In this document: positions 22,264 to 32,334 of the stretch, piece by piece | Position numbering within the stretch: the first letter of the stretch is position 1 | How the letters are laid out: each line of letters starts with the position of its first letter | DNA from: Siphonodentalium dalli | Taxonomy: Eukaryota; Mollusca; Scaphopoda; Gadilida; Siphonodentaliidae | Reading direction: 5' to 3' | Assembly (NCBI GenBank): GCA_032622095.1 | Contig: CP136067.1 | Span: forward strand, 78,146,705 to 78,210,704 | DNA length: 64,000 nucleotides | The notes under the pieces: model-generated | What the model was told of the DNA's origin: nothing | The model's input: the letters and a program-made list of their open reading frames with translations, nothing else | The model's database searches: none | Translations under genes and position numbers: made by a program

Positions 22264-23967
22264 TCACATACCAATCTCTGATAACCCGAGGGCCTCCCTG
22301 TACACGACATTGATTGTTGCATTGTCAGGTGCATTGATGTGTAAGTTACCTGGCCAACCAACTCGTGACATGGCAACATAAAGTTGACCATGAGAGAAAC
22401 ATGGTTCCTCCAGTTGCAACCCGGCTACTTTAAGTGTTTGGCCTTGTGACTTATTAATTGTCATAGCAAAACTTAGCTTAGCCGGGAACTGCAGCCTTCG
22501 GAACTCAATTGGGCTGTCTGTAGGTATCAAGGGAATTCTAGGGATGAACCCATATTCACCCTTGCCGCACCCGGTCAAAATCTCGGCCTCAATAAGATGA
22601 GGCATTATTTTCCTGATAAGGAGCCTGGTGCCATTGCAGAGTTTCGGGTGTTCCATATTCCTCAACAACATGATCGGAACACCCTCTTTCAGGAAAAGCT
22701 CGTGCGGTGGCATACCAGGGGGACTCAAAGAATTGAGAAATTCGGTAGGATAGTTGACCACGTCACTTGGATCTGGGATTGAATTTATAGAGTTGGATGC
22801 ACGGATCTCTCCAGGTACCATTGCCAGCATATTACGATTGATTGCGTCAACGGTGTCATTCTTAGGAGCGAGAATTGCTCTCTCACATAGCCAGGTGGAA
22901 TCACTCATGTTGCTGACCAGATCACCGAAAACTGCCCCAATCAATGCATCACAACTTCCGACACAACAGTAGGTGCATTTAGATAAATTTATGCAACCAT
23001 GAAGTTCGCCATTTCCAATGTGAAGCAAATCACTTGCAAATGAGGTGGCCATCTCGTCGTTATATGAATGGGCTCTCATGTTGGTTGTCAGGTGCAGAGA
23101 GCGAACACCCCGCCAAAGATAAGACGACCTGAGAGATGCGCGGACCATGTCAGCCCTCGTTCCCCGAGGTATAACAGGGAGCGTTTGTCTGAAGTCTCCG
23201 GACAGGAGCAAGGTTACACCGCCCATGATCGCATTACACTCACGAATGTCCTGCAATGTCCTGTCCAGAGCTTCGAAAGCATGTTTGTGAGACATGGTGC
23301 ACTCATCCCAAATAATCATTACACGACTGCGGAGTAGACGCGCAAGCCCTGTACCTTTTGCTATATTGCACGTTGCCAGATCATTCACTGTTAAGTTCAG
23401 CGGGAGTTTGAATGCCGAGTGAGCAGTCCTACCACCCGGGAGCAATGTCGCAGCGATCCCAGATGACGCAACTGCAATGACAATTTTCCCCTGAATCCGA
23501 ATCCTGGCAGGAATTAAGTTTATCAGAAACGTTTTACCAGTACCACCTGGCGCATCTAAGAAAAATATACCACCGGCACCGTTTACAGAACCCATAATTG
23601 TGTCAAAATCATGCCGCTGTTCTGGCAATAGTTTCGCTTCACTTGAAGCGATGACATCAGCAAGGATATCTCTATCATATGTCGTCTCTCTAAGTATTTC
23701 TCTTGGTTGTTGAACAGTTTCAATCCTGGTAGTTCGGGGAAGTCCGAAAGTGTGTAATTCAAGGCCTCCGTGGCCTAGAATCTTGTGTTCAATAGCCACG
23801 AGAGCTTGATTGTAGATATCTTCATTGAAGGCGACCTCAACATCTGGGTTGAGCCTCTGCTGTCTCCAGCGGAAGTCTTCAGACATATCCTCTCTGAATT
23901 GCATCCAGAGACCATTGGGATCTGAGACTCCACACATCTGCAACAGAACAGCAAAGAGGCTACGCAT
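22264..23967 (-). CDS. Helitron helicase domain (Pif1-like)
   Basis: 567 residues from the first ATG. The open frame actually begins at 24039, directly after a stop pair, and upstream residues (GLIEDDRQWEATLSEAS) match the usual Rep-helicase linker. It is a superfamily 1 DNA helicase that unwinds donor DNA during rolling-circle transposition. Walker A is APGGTGKT (139-146, K145); Walker B is IIWDE (218-222); motif III is LLSGDFRQTLPV (254-265); TTNMR is at 294-298; the SF1 C-terminal motifs are AMTINKSQGQTL (501-512) and GQLYVAMSR (527-535). A Cys-rich patch (C325-C339) lies in the middle. Length and motif order match Helitron helicases. It is in the same frame as the upstream Rep and was part of one protein. 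The stop at 22264-22266 appears natural. Confidence 0.95.
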   Translation of the reverse strand: MRSLFAVLLQMCGVSDPNGLWMQFREDMSEDFRWRQQRLNPDVEVAFNEDIYNQALVAIEHKILGHGGLELHTFGLPRTTRIETVQQPREILRETTYDRDILADVIASSEAKLLPEQRHDFDTIMGSVNGAGGIFFLDAPGGTGKTFLINLIPARIRIQGKIVIAVASSGIAATLLPGGRTAHSAFKLPLNLTVNDLATCNIAKGTGLARLLRSRVMIIWDECTMSHKHAFEALDRTLQDIRECNAIMGGVTLLLSGDFRQTLPVIPRGTRADMVRASLRSSYLWRGVRSLHLTTNMRAHSYNDEMATSFASDLLHIGNGELHGCINLSKCTYCCVGSCDALIGAVFGDLVSNMSDSTWLCERAILAPKNDTVDAINRNMLAMVPGEIRASNSINSIPDPSDVVNYPTEFLNSLSPPGMPPHELFLKEGVPIMLLRNMEHPKLCNGTRLLIRKIMPHLIEAEILTGCGKGEYGFIPRIPLIPTDSPIEFRRLQFPAKLSFAMTINKSQGQTLKVAGLQLEEPCFSHGQLYVAMSRVGWPGNLHINAPDNATINVVYREALGLSEIGM

Positions 23968-24039
23968 ACACCTCGGCGTTCTTGAAACAGAAGCCTCGGA
24001 CAGAGTTGCTTCCCATTGTCTGTCGTCTTCAATAAGGCC

Positions 24040-24045
24040 TCATTA
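24040..24045 (-). other. Tandem in-frame stop codons splitting RepHel
   Basis: TAA TGA on the minus strand. The residues on either side belong to one continuous Rep-linker-helicase frame (24043 and 22264 differ by a multiple of three). Two C-to-T changes from CAA CGA would explain both stops, but that ancestral state is inferred. Confidence 0.8.
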
Positions 24046-26514
24046 GAGAGCAGACTGGCGGAAAGTCGTGCATACCTCACCATCAATGGTTCTCAGACTT
24101 TCAAAAGATTCAGGACCCCGAACTTCCAAGAGGAGCACCCTCAAATAAAAACATGCATGCTGAGATGGGTGTACCGTGTACAGTCTGCCCAGGGCCGTGT
24201 CCTTGAAGACACCAACCTGTCCATCAACTGGTGAACCCCGCTTCTGCCTGGACCATCTGTTGTTCGCCCATGTGTAGTATGCGGGCATTTCAAGGCAGAG
24301 AAGACTCCGAGCAAACTCATCATTTTGACATGTCGTGAAAAAAGATGTTAAACTCGTTTCCTTTGGTGGAGCAGCAGCTACTTGCTGGGCATTATTCTCG
24401 GTGAAATACACCCTCTGACCATTTTCGAGATGGACAGCGAGGCGAACTACTGTAGGATGACGGTCATGAATAGGAAAATCAAATATTCTCCAGAACGCCT
24501 CGCTTGTGCTAAGATATCTGCCCATTTGAAACTGGCTGACCTCATCATTCGAGTCTCGTAATGCGAACATGGCAGCATCTGAACCCTTATTTATATACTT
24601 GCACACATATTTAATGGACTTGACAGAGCTGCAAAATTCAACATTAATATGTGCATCGAATAACTTCGTCAGAAGAGGACAATAAGGGACAATCCACCTG
24701 TTGTCGATTTCGAAGTCTCCACCAGTTCTCATTCTTATTTTAGCAGTGAAACCGCCACCTTCTGGTGAACGCCTCCTGTAGAGAGGGTAACCTTCATTAG
24801 ATGTCTGGGTCTCTGCTAAAAACTGTCTCGGATATCGCTTCGAGCACTTGCCATCTTTCATGCAAGGCAAGTTGGGATTGATCCGCCCGCATGGTCCGTG
24901 GACCATATGCATCTTTACAAAATCATACAGTGTTTGGTCTTGCTCGGGATCAGGCAATTCAGCCGAGATGATGTTATCTATCTGGTCTGCATGAATCTTA
25001 TCCTGTAACCATATGAGGATGTGTGAGTGGGGGAGGCCCCTCATCTGCCACTCAATGGTGTGCATGTCACATAATGATTGCCCGAAGATATGACATTTCT
25101 TCACCAGAAACATGAGTTTCTGAAGTTTCAGGCGGAAAACACGGGCAACCACATCATGTCTGTCCCTTGGTGCCTGGCCCTCGAACAACTCTCTCTTGCC
25201 CTCCTCCCATTTGGGATTACATGTAAACGTGACAAAGAGATCTGGGCGACCAAAATTCTTCACATACGTCAAGGCGTCCTGGGTCTTCTCTTGCATATAT
25301 CGTGGACTTCCTGTGAATGATGACGGAGGTATACAAAGTTGACCATGGCCTTCTGTCTGATCGTTATTGATGCGGTTTCGGAGATGAATGTAGGAATCTG
25401 CCCGTAATTCACGCTGGTGTGAACGAATGTAAAACAGTCTCTCAGATTCAACCTTAGCATACATGTCGACAGCAAACTGATTGAACAGATTCCTACTCCG
25501 ATGTAAGTGGTTGAAAGAATTGCTCCTTACCATGAAATAGTAAGCATAGAAATCATTGCACGAGACATTCTTTCGACCGACAGCATGTTGGATCCCCAAG
25601 CGATAGCCATCTTCACCACGCACACACAGTAGAGGGTATTGTAGAGTGTCATATGACCTGTGTGTCTCGCAAATCCTCCTGATTGTGTTATCACGGGACT
25701 TAATTACTATGTCTCGCGCTCCATGTTCTTGCCCGGTCATGACCACTGCAAGTTCATTGCAAGCTGGGGCATTGAACCTGCCACGATGTGCATCTGAAGG
25801 CTTTTTATCAGCATTGATGACAACATCGAGATTCGGACCGGGATTAGACTCAATGGCATACTTGAAGCTAGTAATATAAGAGTTGTGCTCGTGCAACATG
25901 TCTTGGATTGCGATGATCAGATGAGGTTTAAGGTTATCGGATGCTCGAAGGTTTGCCTGGTCATGGTGGTCATCGATGAAGTAGACTTGCAAAAATCGGG
26001 GTTGTTGTTCGGCTGTAGGTAGGAGCGAGCCAATTCTGTGATAGATCTGGCCCTGAACCTTGAATGTTGGCATAAAACCACCTTCGGTTATTACATTAGC
26101 TCCAAACGATGTCATTTGGAAAGCCGACTTATATCGGCGGATGTTGTGGAGGAAATGTTCCGAGTCTGGTGAATCGCCACTAAGTAGGCCTCTCAGGGGC
26201 TGTGGTTGGTCTGGACGAATCGGAAGGGAGACCTTCCCACGAGAACAGCAGAAACCTAAGGGTTCGGTGCGCCACCTCAAAGCAGAGCAGTGCTCACAAA
26301 CAACCATCATTTGGCCAACTCGGAGAGAGTCGTGAGACGTATAATCGATGGATGGATTGTAATTCATGGCTGCTTTTCCCCCAACTAATAACGTTGAGAC
26401 GTTGCTGTTCTTCTGTGGCATTTGCAGTAGCGACTCAGTCGTTTCGTCGACGCAATTCCGTTTGTGCAACCGTTTCTGACGCCCTGGAAAGGGCCGTCGA
26501 CTGGCGATCGGCAT
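24043..26514 (-). CDS. Helitron Rep domain (HUH nuclease)
   Basis: 823 residues. After a short frame-dependent start, MNYNPSIDY (50-58) begins the conserved part. A zinc-finger-like CEHC...CC (C73, C76, C89, C90) precedes GKVSLP. The Helitron-like N-terminal domain includes NADKKPS, then RFNAPACNELAVVM (247-259). The Rep core has FVTFTCNPKW (427-436), the metal-binding HUH motif GLPHSHILIW (493-502, H496 and H498) and the two-tyrosine motif YVCKY (Y636 and Y640, 636-640), which would cleave and join single-stranded ends. KYINKGSD follows. The frame ends with TAA-TGA (24040-24045), after which the helicase continues in the same frame. The first ~15 residues are in a shifted frame relative to the true N-terminus, so the ATG at 26514 is probably not a real start. 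Confidence 0.95.
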   Translation of the reverse strand: MPIASRRPFPGRQKRLHKRNCVDETTESLLQMPQKNSNVSTLLVGGKAAMNYNPSIDYTSHDSLRVGQMMVVCEHCSALRWRTEPLGFCCSRGKVSLPIRPDQPQPLRGLLSGDSPDSEHFLHNIRRYKSAFQMTSFGANVITEGGFMPTFKVQGQIYHRIGSLLPTAEQQPRFLQVYFIDDHHDQANLRASDNLKPHLIIAIQDMLHEHNSYITSFKYAIESNPGPNLDVVINADKKPSDAHRGRFNAPACNELAVVMTGQEHGARDIVIKSRDNTIRRICETHRSYDTLQYPLLCVRGEDGYRLGIQHAVGRKNVSCNDFYAYYFMVRSNSFNHLHRSRNLFNQFAVDMYAKVESERLFYIRSHQRELRADSYIHLRNRINNDQTEGHGQLCIPPSSFTGSPRYMQEKTQDALTYVKNFGRPDLFVTFTCNPKWEEGKRELFEGQAPRDRHDVVARVFRLKLQKLMFLVKKCHIFGQSLCDMHTIEWQMRGLPHSHILIWLQDKIHADQIDNIISAELPDPEQDQTLYDFVKMHMVHGPCGRINPNLPCMKDGKCSKRYPRQFLAETQTSNEGYPLYRRRSPEGGGFTAKIRMRTGGDFEIDNRWIVPYCPLLTKLFDAHINVEFCSSVKSIKYVCKYINKGSDAAMFALRDSNDEVSQFQMGRYLSTSEAFWRIFDFPIHDRHPTVVRLAVHLENGQRVYFTENNAQQVAAAPPKETSLTSFFTTCQNDEFARSLLCLEMPAYYTWANNRWSRQKRGSPVDGQVGVFKDTALGRLYTVHPSQHACFYLRVLLLEVRGPESFESLRTIDGEVCTTFRQSAL

Positions 26515-26827
26515 CCAGCCGCAACTGGCGCTGTTCGTCAGTTTCTGACGCCCTGGAAAGGGCCGTCGACTGGCGAACGGCTACCAGTCGCAACTGGCTC
26601 TGTTCGTCAGTTTCTGACGCACTGTAAAGGGCCGTCGACTGGCGATCGGCATCCAGCCGCAACTGGCGCTGTTGGTCAGTTTATGACGCCCTGGAAAGGG
26701 CCGTCGACTGGCGATCGGCATCCAGCCGCAACTGGCGCTGTTCGTCAGTTTCGTTATCACGACAAATCTGTTTCGCACTTGTATTGTTACTCTTGCGGCC
26801 TATGAGCTTCCGCTTTTTCGGGGACAT
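26435..26827 (-). pseudogene. RepHel N-terminus: NLS and 23-residue repeats
   Basis: ATG at 26825-26827 begins MSPKKRKLIGRK, a classical monopartite nuclear localisation signal (PKKRKL), fitting a protein that must reach nuclear DNA. From ~26750 a 69-bp tandem repeat encodes ~4 copies of a 23-residue unit around ETDEQRQLRLDADRQSTAL, charged and helical in character, as seen at the N-termini of other Helitron proteins. The frame is broken by TAA at 26681-26683 (GAA in sister repeats) and TGA at 26435-26437. A frameshift at ~26370-26410 leads into the Rep frame. I take 26827 as the ancestral start because nothing conserved lies upstream. Confidence 0.75.
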
Positions 26828-26952
26828 TTTCTATGTATTATCGAGTCCCTTGCGCTAATAGTGGCCCTCAGAAGGGCCGTTCAAATTATATGAACTTCGA
26901 GGGAACCGAGATAATACTAAAAACTTCTGAAAAGTTCGAAAATTTCTGAAGA

Positions 26953-29900
26953 TAAATTTGCGTGGGACATTGCCCGACATCACTTACAATGATGGGCATT
27001 TAAAGTGAAGTTTCGATTCTCTCATGGTGTAATCTCGTCAGGGGCGACCAATCTCGTCAGGGGCGACCAGCAGTTCACACCCGAATAGGGGAAGATATGC
27101 TTCTGATTAATACATTTTGCCATTTTGGTACCAGAATAGGGGAAGATATGCTTCTGATTAATACATTTTGCCATTTTGGCAGCGAAAAAAGCCTACATAC
27201 GTGGAAATGAACATCCGCAGTGGACGAAAGAAAGCTTAAATAGCAAATTATAAGAAAATACAGGTTAAGGCAGTAACTGCAATGATACAGTTATAGGGGA
27301 AGATATGCTTCTATGACGGGTGATTTGCAGGCGAGCAGCAGTCCACACCCGAATAGGGGAAGATATGCTTGTGATTAATACATTTCAAGTCGATAGCTCA
27401 ACCCTTTTCCGAGATCTGGAACTGCAATGGTAATCAAGAAATCAGAAAAAGATATTCCACGAAGCTCTGATTCAAGGAGAGTACATCCCAACAATGTCAA
27501 CAAATGCACAAAACGTTAGTTCGTGGCGTTTGGTAGACATTAAATTCCTGGCTAACATATAAAGAGCATTATCTGTGAACGGATTCCTGATATGGAAATA
27601 ATAAAGAGCGTCTATATTTTCACAGTTCACGCCAGAATAGGGGAAGACATGCTTGTGATTAATTAATGGATGAATGTTAATGAAATGTGCTGTGGTGGTG
27701 GGCAGAATTGTCCTTGTTCTGATAACATAAAGTCTTGTGTCTTTTCTTGCATGTATCGAGGGCTGCTGGTGAAGGATGACGGCACAATTTCGTTATTATT
27801 GACCAGATTTTAGCACAGTAATTACAATGAGAGATAAAATGTTTTTGACAGGCGAGCAGCAGTCCACAATTTCGTTATTATTGACCAGATTTTAGCACAG
27901 TAATTACAATGAGAGATAAAATGTTCTTGACATACGTGGAAATGAACATCCGCAGTGGACGAAAGAAAGCTTAGCAAATTATAAGAAAAGACAGGTTGAG
28001 GCAGTAACTGCAATGAAACAGTTAATAGGGGAAGATGTGCTTCTATGACGGGTGATTTGCAGGCGAGCAGCAGTCCACACCCGAATAGGGGGAGATATGC
28101 TTGTGATTAATACATTTCAAGTCGATAGCTTCACCCTTTTCCGAGATCTGGAACTCCAATGGTAATCAAGAAATCAGAAAAGATATTCCACGAAGCTCTG
28201 ATTCAAGGAGAGTACATCCCAACAATGTCAACAAATGCACAAAACGTTAGTTCGTGGCGTTTGGTAGACATTGAATTCCTGGCTAACATAAAGAGCGTTA
28301 TCTGTGAACGGATTCCTGATATGGAAATAATAAAGAGCGTCTATATCATGTTTGATATTCTAATATAAATGAAATGCATTTTCACAGTTCACAGTTCACG
28401 CCAGAATAGGGGAAGATATGCTTGTGATTAATTAATGGATGAATGTTGATGAAATGTGCTGTGGTGGTGGGCAGAATTGTCCTTGTTCTGATAACATAAA
28501 GTCTTGTGTCTTTTCTTGCATGTATCGAGGGCTGTCGGTGAAGGATGGCGGCACAATTTCGTTATTATTGACCAGATTTTAGCACAGTAATTACAATGAG
28601 AGATAAAATGTTCTTGACATACGTGGAAATGAACATTCGCAGTGGACGAAAGAAAGCTTAAATAGCAAATTATAAGAAAAGACAGGTTGAGGCAGTAACT
28701 GCAATGAAACAGTTAGTTCGTGGCGTTTCGTAGACATTGAATTCCTGGCTAACATAAAGAGCGTTATCTGTGAACGGATTCCTGATATGGAAATAATAAA
28801 GAGCGTCTATATCATGTTTGATATTCTAATAGAAATGCATTTTCACAGTTCACAGTTCACGCCAGAATAGGGGAAGATATGCTTGTGATTAATTAATGGA
28901 TGACTGTTGATGAAATGTGCTGTGGTGGGCAGAATTGTCCTTGTTCTGATAACATAAAGTCTTGTGTCTTTTCTTGCATGTATCGAGGGCTGCCGGTGAA
29001 GGATGGCGGCACAATTTCGTTATTATTGACCAGATTTTAGCACAGTAATTACAATGAGAGATAAAATGTTCTTGACATACGTGGAAATGAACATTAGGGG
29101 AAGATATGCTTCTACGACGGGTGATTTGCAGGCGAGCAGCAGTCCACACCCGAATAGGGGAAGATATGCTTGTGATTAATACATTTCAAGTCGATAGCTT
29201 CACCCTTTTCCGAGATCAATGGTAATCAAGAAATCAGAAATGATATTCCACGAAGCTCTGATTCAAGGAGAGTACATCCCAACAATGTCAACAAAAAACG
29301 TTATTAGTTCGTGGCGTTTGGTAGACATTGAATTCCTGGTTAACATAAAGAGCGTTATCTGTGAACGGATTCCTAATATGGAAATAATAAAGAGCGTCTA
29401 TTGTGGGAAGAATTGTCCTTGTTCTGATTACATAAAGTCTTGTGTCTTTTCTTGCATGTATCGTGAATGATGACGGCACAATTTCGTTATTATTTTGATA
29501 ACTCGTGAATGGTGACGGCACAATTTCGTTATTAATGACCAGTTGATAACATAAAGTCTTGTGTCTTTTCGTGCATGTATCGAGGGCTGCGCGAAGCTGG
29601 CGTCGCACGGATAAAAAAATTCCGAGATCTGGTCCTGGCTAACATAAAGAGCATTATCTGTGAACGGATTCCTGATATGGAAATAATAAAGAGCGTCTAT
29701 TGTGGGAAGAATTGTCCTTGTTCTGATTACATAAAGTCTTGTGTCTTTTCTTGCATGTATCGTGAATGATGACGGCACAATTTCGTTATTATTTTGATAA
29801 CTCGTGAATGTTGACGGCACAATTTCGTTATTATTGACCAGTTGATGTCTTTTCTTGCATGTATCGTGAATGATGACGGCACAATTTCGTTATTATTTTG

Positions 29901-29985
29901 ATAACTCGTGAATGATGACGGCACAATTTCGTTATTATTGACCAGTTGATAACATAAAGTATTGTGTATTTTCGTGCATGTATCG
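26953..29985. repeat. Family-E tandem array, left part
   Basis: Imperfect copies of a ~730-bp complex repeat; the phrase AATGGTAATCAAGAAATCAGA starts at 27427, 28159 and 29219. Modules include GGGGAAGATATGCTT, CCTGATATGGAAATAATAAA and ACAATTTCGTTATTATTGAC. From ~29460 to ~29970 it collapses into ~50-100-bp sub-repeats around GATGACGGCACAATTTCG. At 27044-27079 a 19-bp direct duplication (AATCTCGTCAGGGGCGACC) marks the left edge. Several 60-130-codon frames in it shift between copies, and none is a credible gene. Confidence 0.7.
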
Positions 29986-30690
29986 AGGGCTGCGCGAAGC
30001 TGGCGTCGCACGGATAAAAAATTTCCGAGATCTGGTCTGCGCATGCGCGAAGCTGGCGTCGCACGGGCTCGGCGACCCGATAAAATTCGTATCCGGGGCA
30101 ACATACATTCACATACCAAATTTCAAGTCGATAGCTCCACCCGTTTCCGAGAACTCGTCTGCGCATGCGCGAAGCTGGCGTCGCACGGGCTCGGCGACCC
30201 GATAAAATTCGTATCCGGGGCAAGATACATTCACATAGCAAATTTCAAGTCGATAGCTCCACCCGTTTCCGAGATCTCGTCTGCGCATGCGCTGCACGGG
30301 CGTCGCACGGGCTCGCCAATACGACAAAGACGACCGCCTGGTCAAACTACACACACGTACCAAGTTTCGTCCCGATCGGTCGAGAATCGTAGATTTGTAT
30401 TAATGACAGACAAACAAACAGACAGACAGACAGAGGTCTTCAAAATATATATGAGACTAGCCGATGAGCCCGACGTTGTCCGGGCTATTCAAAAACCAAA
30501 TTTCAAGTCGATAGCTCCACCCGGTTCCGAGATCTGGTCTGCGCATGCGCGAAGCTGGCGTCGTACGGGCTCGGCGACCCGATAAAATTCGTATCCGGGG
30601 CAAGATACATTCACATACCAAAGTTCAAGTCGATAGCTCCACCCGTTTCCGAGATCTCGTCTGCGCATGCGCGAAGCTTATTGACCAGAT
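29986..30690 (-). mobile_element. HINE-A pieces embedded in family E
   Basis: Core monomers at 122-bp spacing (CAAATTTCAAG at ~30117 and 30239), (ACAG)n and a right end. Then a CTAG-hairpin junction at 30467 opens a second unit, cut off at ~30680, where family-E sequence (TTGACCAGATTTTAG) resumes. The left edge is blurred: short HINE-A and family-E phrases alternate at 29585-29635 and 29985-30030. Confidence 0.65.
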
Positions 30691-31915
30691 TTTAGTGGAT
30701 GAATATAAGTGGGAAGAATTGTCCTTATTCTGATAACATAAAGTCTTAGGGGAAGATATGCTTGTGATTAATACATTTCAAGTCGATAGCTGCACCCTTT
30801 TCCGAGATGTGGAACTGCAATGGTAATAAAGAAATCAGAAAAGATATTCCACGAAGCTCTGATTCAAGGAGAGCGCATCCCAACATATAAAGAGCGTTAT
30901 CTGTGAACGGATTCCTGATATGGAAATAATAAAGAGCGTCTATATCATGTTTGATATTCTAATAGAAATGCATTTTCACAGTTCACGCCAGAATAGTGGA
31001 AGATATGCTTCTGATTAATTAATGGATGAATGTTGATGATTACATAAAGTCTTGTGTCTTTTCGTGCATGTATCGTGAATGATGACGGCACAATTTCGCT
31101 ATTTTTTTTTAATTCCTCCTTAACATTCTTACAGCCATTACACTTGACTGGCATGCAATTTAATAAATTAATTATGTCGCTTGTATTTCTTTTTTGCAAT
31201 AGCTCTGATATTCTAATAGAAATGATGACGGCACAATTTCGTTATTATTGACCAGATTTTAGTGGATGAATGTTAGTGGGAAGAATTGTCCTTGTTCTGA
31301 TAACATAAAGTTTTAGGGGAAGATATGCTTGTGATTAATACATTTCAAGTCGATAGCTCCACCCTTTTGCGAGACGTGTTACTGCAATGGTAATCAAGAA
31401 ATCAGAAAAGATATTCCACGAAACTCTGATTCAAGGAGAGCGGACCCCAACATATAAAGAGCGTTATCTGTGAACGGATTCCTGATATGGAAATAATAAA
31501 GAGCGTCTTTATCATGTTTGATATTCTAATAGAAATGCATTTTCACAGTTCACAGTTCACGCCAGAATAGGGGAAGATATGCTTCTGATTAATTAATGGA
31601 TGAATGTTGATGATTACATAAAGTCTTGTGTCTTTTCGTGCATGTATCGTGAATGATGACGGCACAATTTCGCTATTTTTTTTTAATTCCTCCTTAACAT
31701 TCTTACAGCCATTACACTTTACTGGCATGCAATTTAATAAATTAATTATGTCGCTTGTATTTCTTTTTTGCAATAGCTCTGATATTCTAATAGAAATGCA
31801 TTTTCACAGTTGACAGTTCACGCCAGAATAGGGGAAGATGTGCTTGTGATTAATTAATGGATCAACAAATGCACAAAACGTAAAGTATAAAGTCTTGTTT
31901 TTTCTTGCATGTATC
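30691..31915. repeat. Family-E tandem array, right part
   Basis: Two ~560-bp copies (AATGGTAAT at 30829 and 31388) that include a segment absent from the left part: a T-rich run plus AATTCCTCCTTAACATTCTTA at ~31110 and ~31685. No gene. Confidence 0.65.
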
Positions 31916-32334
31916 GAGGGCTGCACGGACTCAGCGACCCGATAAAATTCGTATCCGGGGCAAGATACATTCACATACCAAATTTAAAGTCGATAGCTCC
32001 ACACGTTTCCGAGATCTCGCCTGCGCATGCGCGAAGCTGGTGTCGCACGGGCTCGGCGACCCGATAAAATTCGTATCCGGGGCAAGATACATTCACATAC
32101 CAAATTTCAAGTCGATAGCTCCACCCGTTTCCGAGATCTCGTCTGCGCATGCGCGAAGCTGGCGTCGCACGGGCTCGCCAATACGACAACGTCCACCGCC
32201 TGGTCAAACTACACACACGTACCAAGTTTGGTCCCGATCGATCGAGAATCGTAGATTTGTATAAATGACAAACATACAAACATACAGACAAACATACAAA
32301 CAAACAGACAGAGGTCTTCAAAATATATATGAGA
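31916..32334 (-). mobile_element. HINE-A unit ending the repeat-rich half
   Basis: Three partial or complete 122-bp monomers, then (ACAA/ACAG)n and the right end ATATATATGAGA at 32334 followed by T. On the minus strand this is A|TCTCAT, the canonical Helitron 5' junction. Non-repetitive DNA begins at 32335. The 3' end is truncated into family E. Confidence 0.75.

Larger units (their letters stand above)
21660..26952 (-). mobile_element. Autonomous Helitron, degenerate
   Basis: Contains a Rep (HUH endonuclease) frame and a Pif1-like helicase frame, the two halves of the RepHel protein that defines Helitrons. The candidate 3' terminus is CTAG at 21660-21663, preceded on the minus strand by a 9-bp hairpin (21679-21701) whose loop, GTTGT, is shared with HINE-A. 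The next base on the minus strand is C rather than the expected T, so this end is tentative. The candidate 5' terminus is TCTTCAG at 26952, with T at 26953 on the plus strand. At least four lesions break the single reading frame: nonsense at 26681-26683, nonsense at 26435-26437, a frameshift at ~26370-26410, and tandem stops at 24040-24045. Confidence 0.8.

Noticed and set aside
24016-24234. Plus-strand and alternate minus-strand frames over the Helitron coding region (e.g. 23068-23337, 23775-24086, 26202-26627)
   Set aside because: Shadows of the Rep and helicase frames; none has its own motif. The 103-codon frame across 24040 first suggested a frameshift, but the Rep and helicase frames are in register and separated only by stops.
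25830-25856. Second 2A-like motif in the Helitron Rep frame (IESNPGP, residues 221-227)
   Set aside because: The aspartate expected before x-E is alanine and the motif lies inside the conserved Helitron N-terminal domain, where skipping would split the enzyme. The usual residues at this place are only loosely conserved, so it is probably chance.
29962-30585. 207-codon plus frame and many 60-150-codon frames on both strands of the HINE-A arrays (motifs like FKSIAPPVSEI and KIRIRGKIHSH)
   Set aside because: They are produced by the stop-poor 122-bp repeat. 122 is not a multiple of three, so the protein changes frame every monomer, and equivalent frames exist on both strands. No start context, conserved product or domain.
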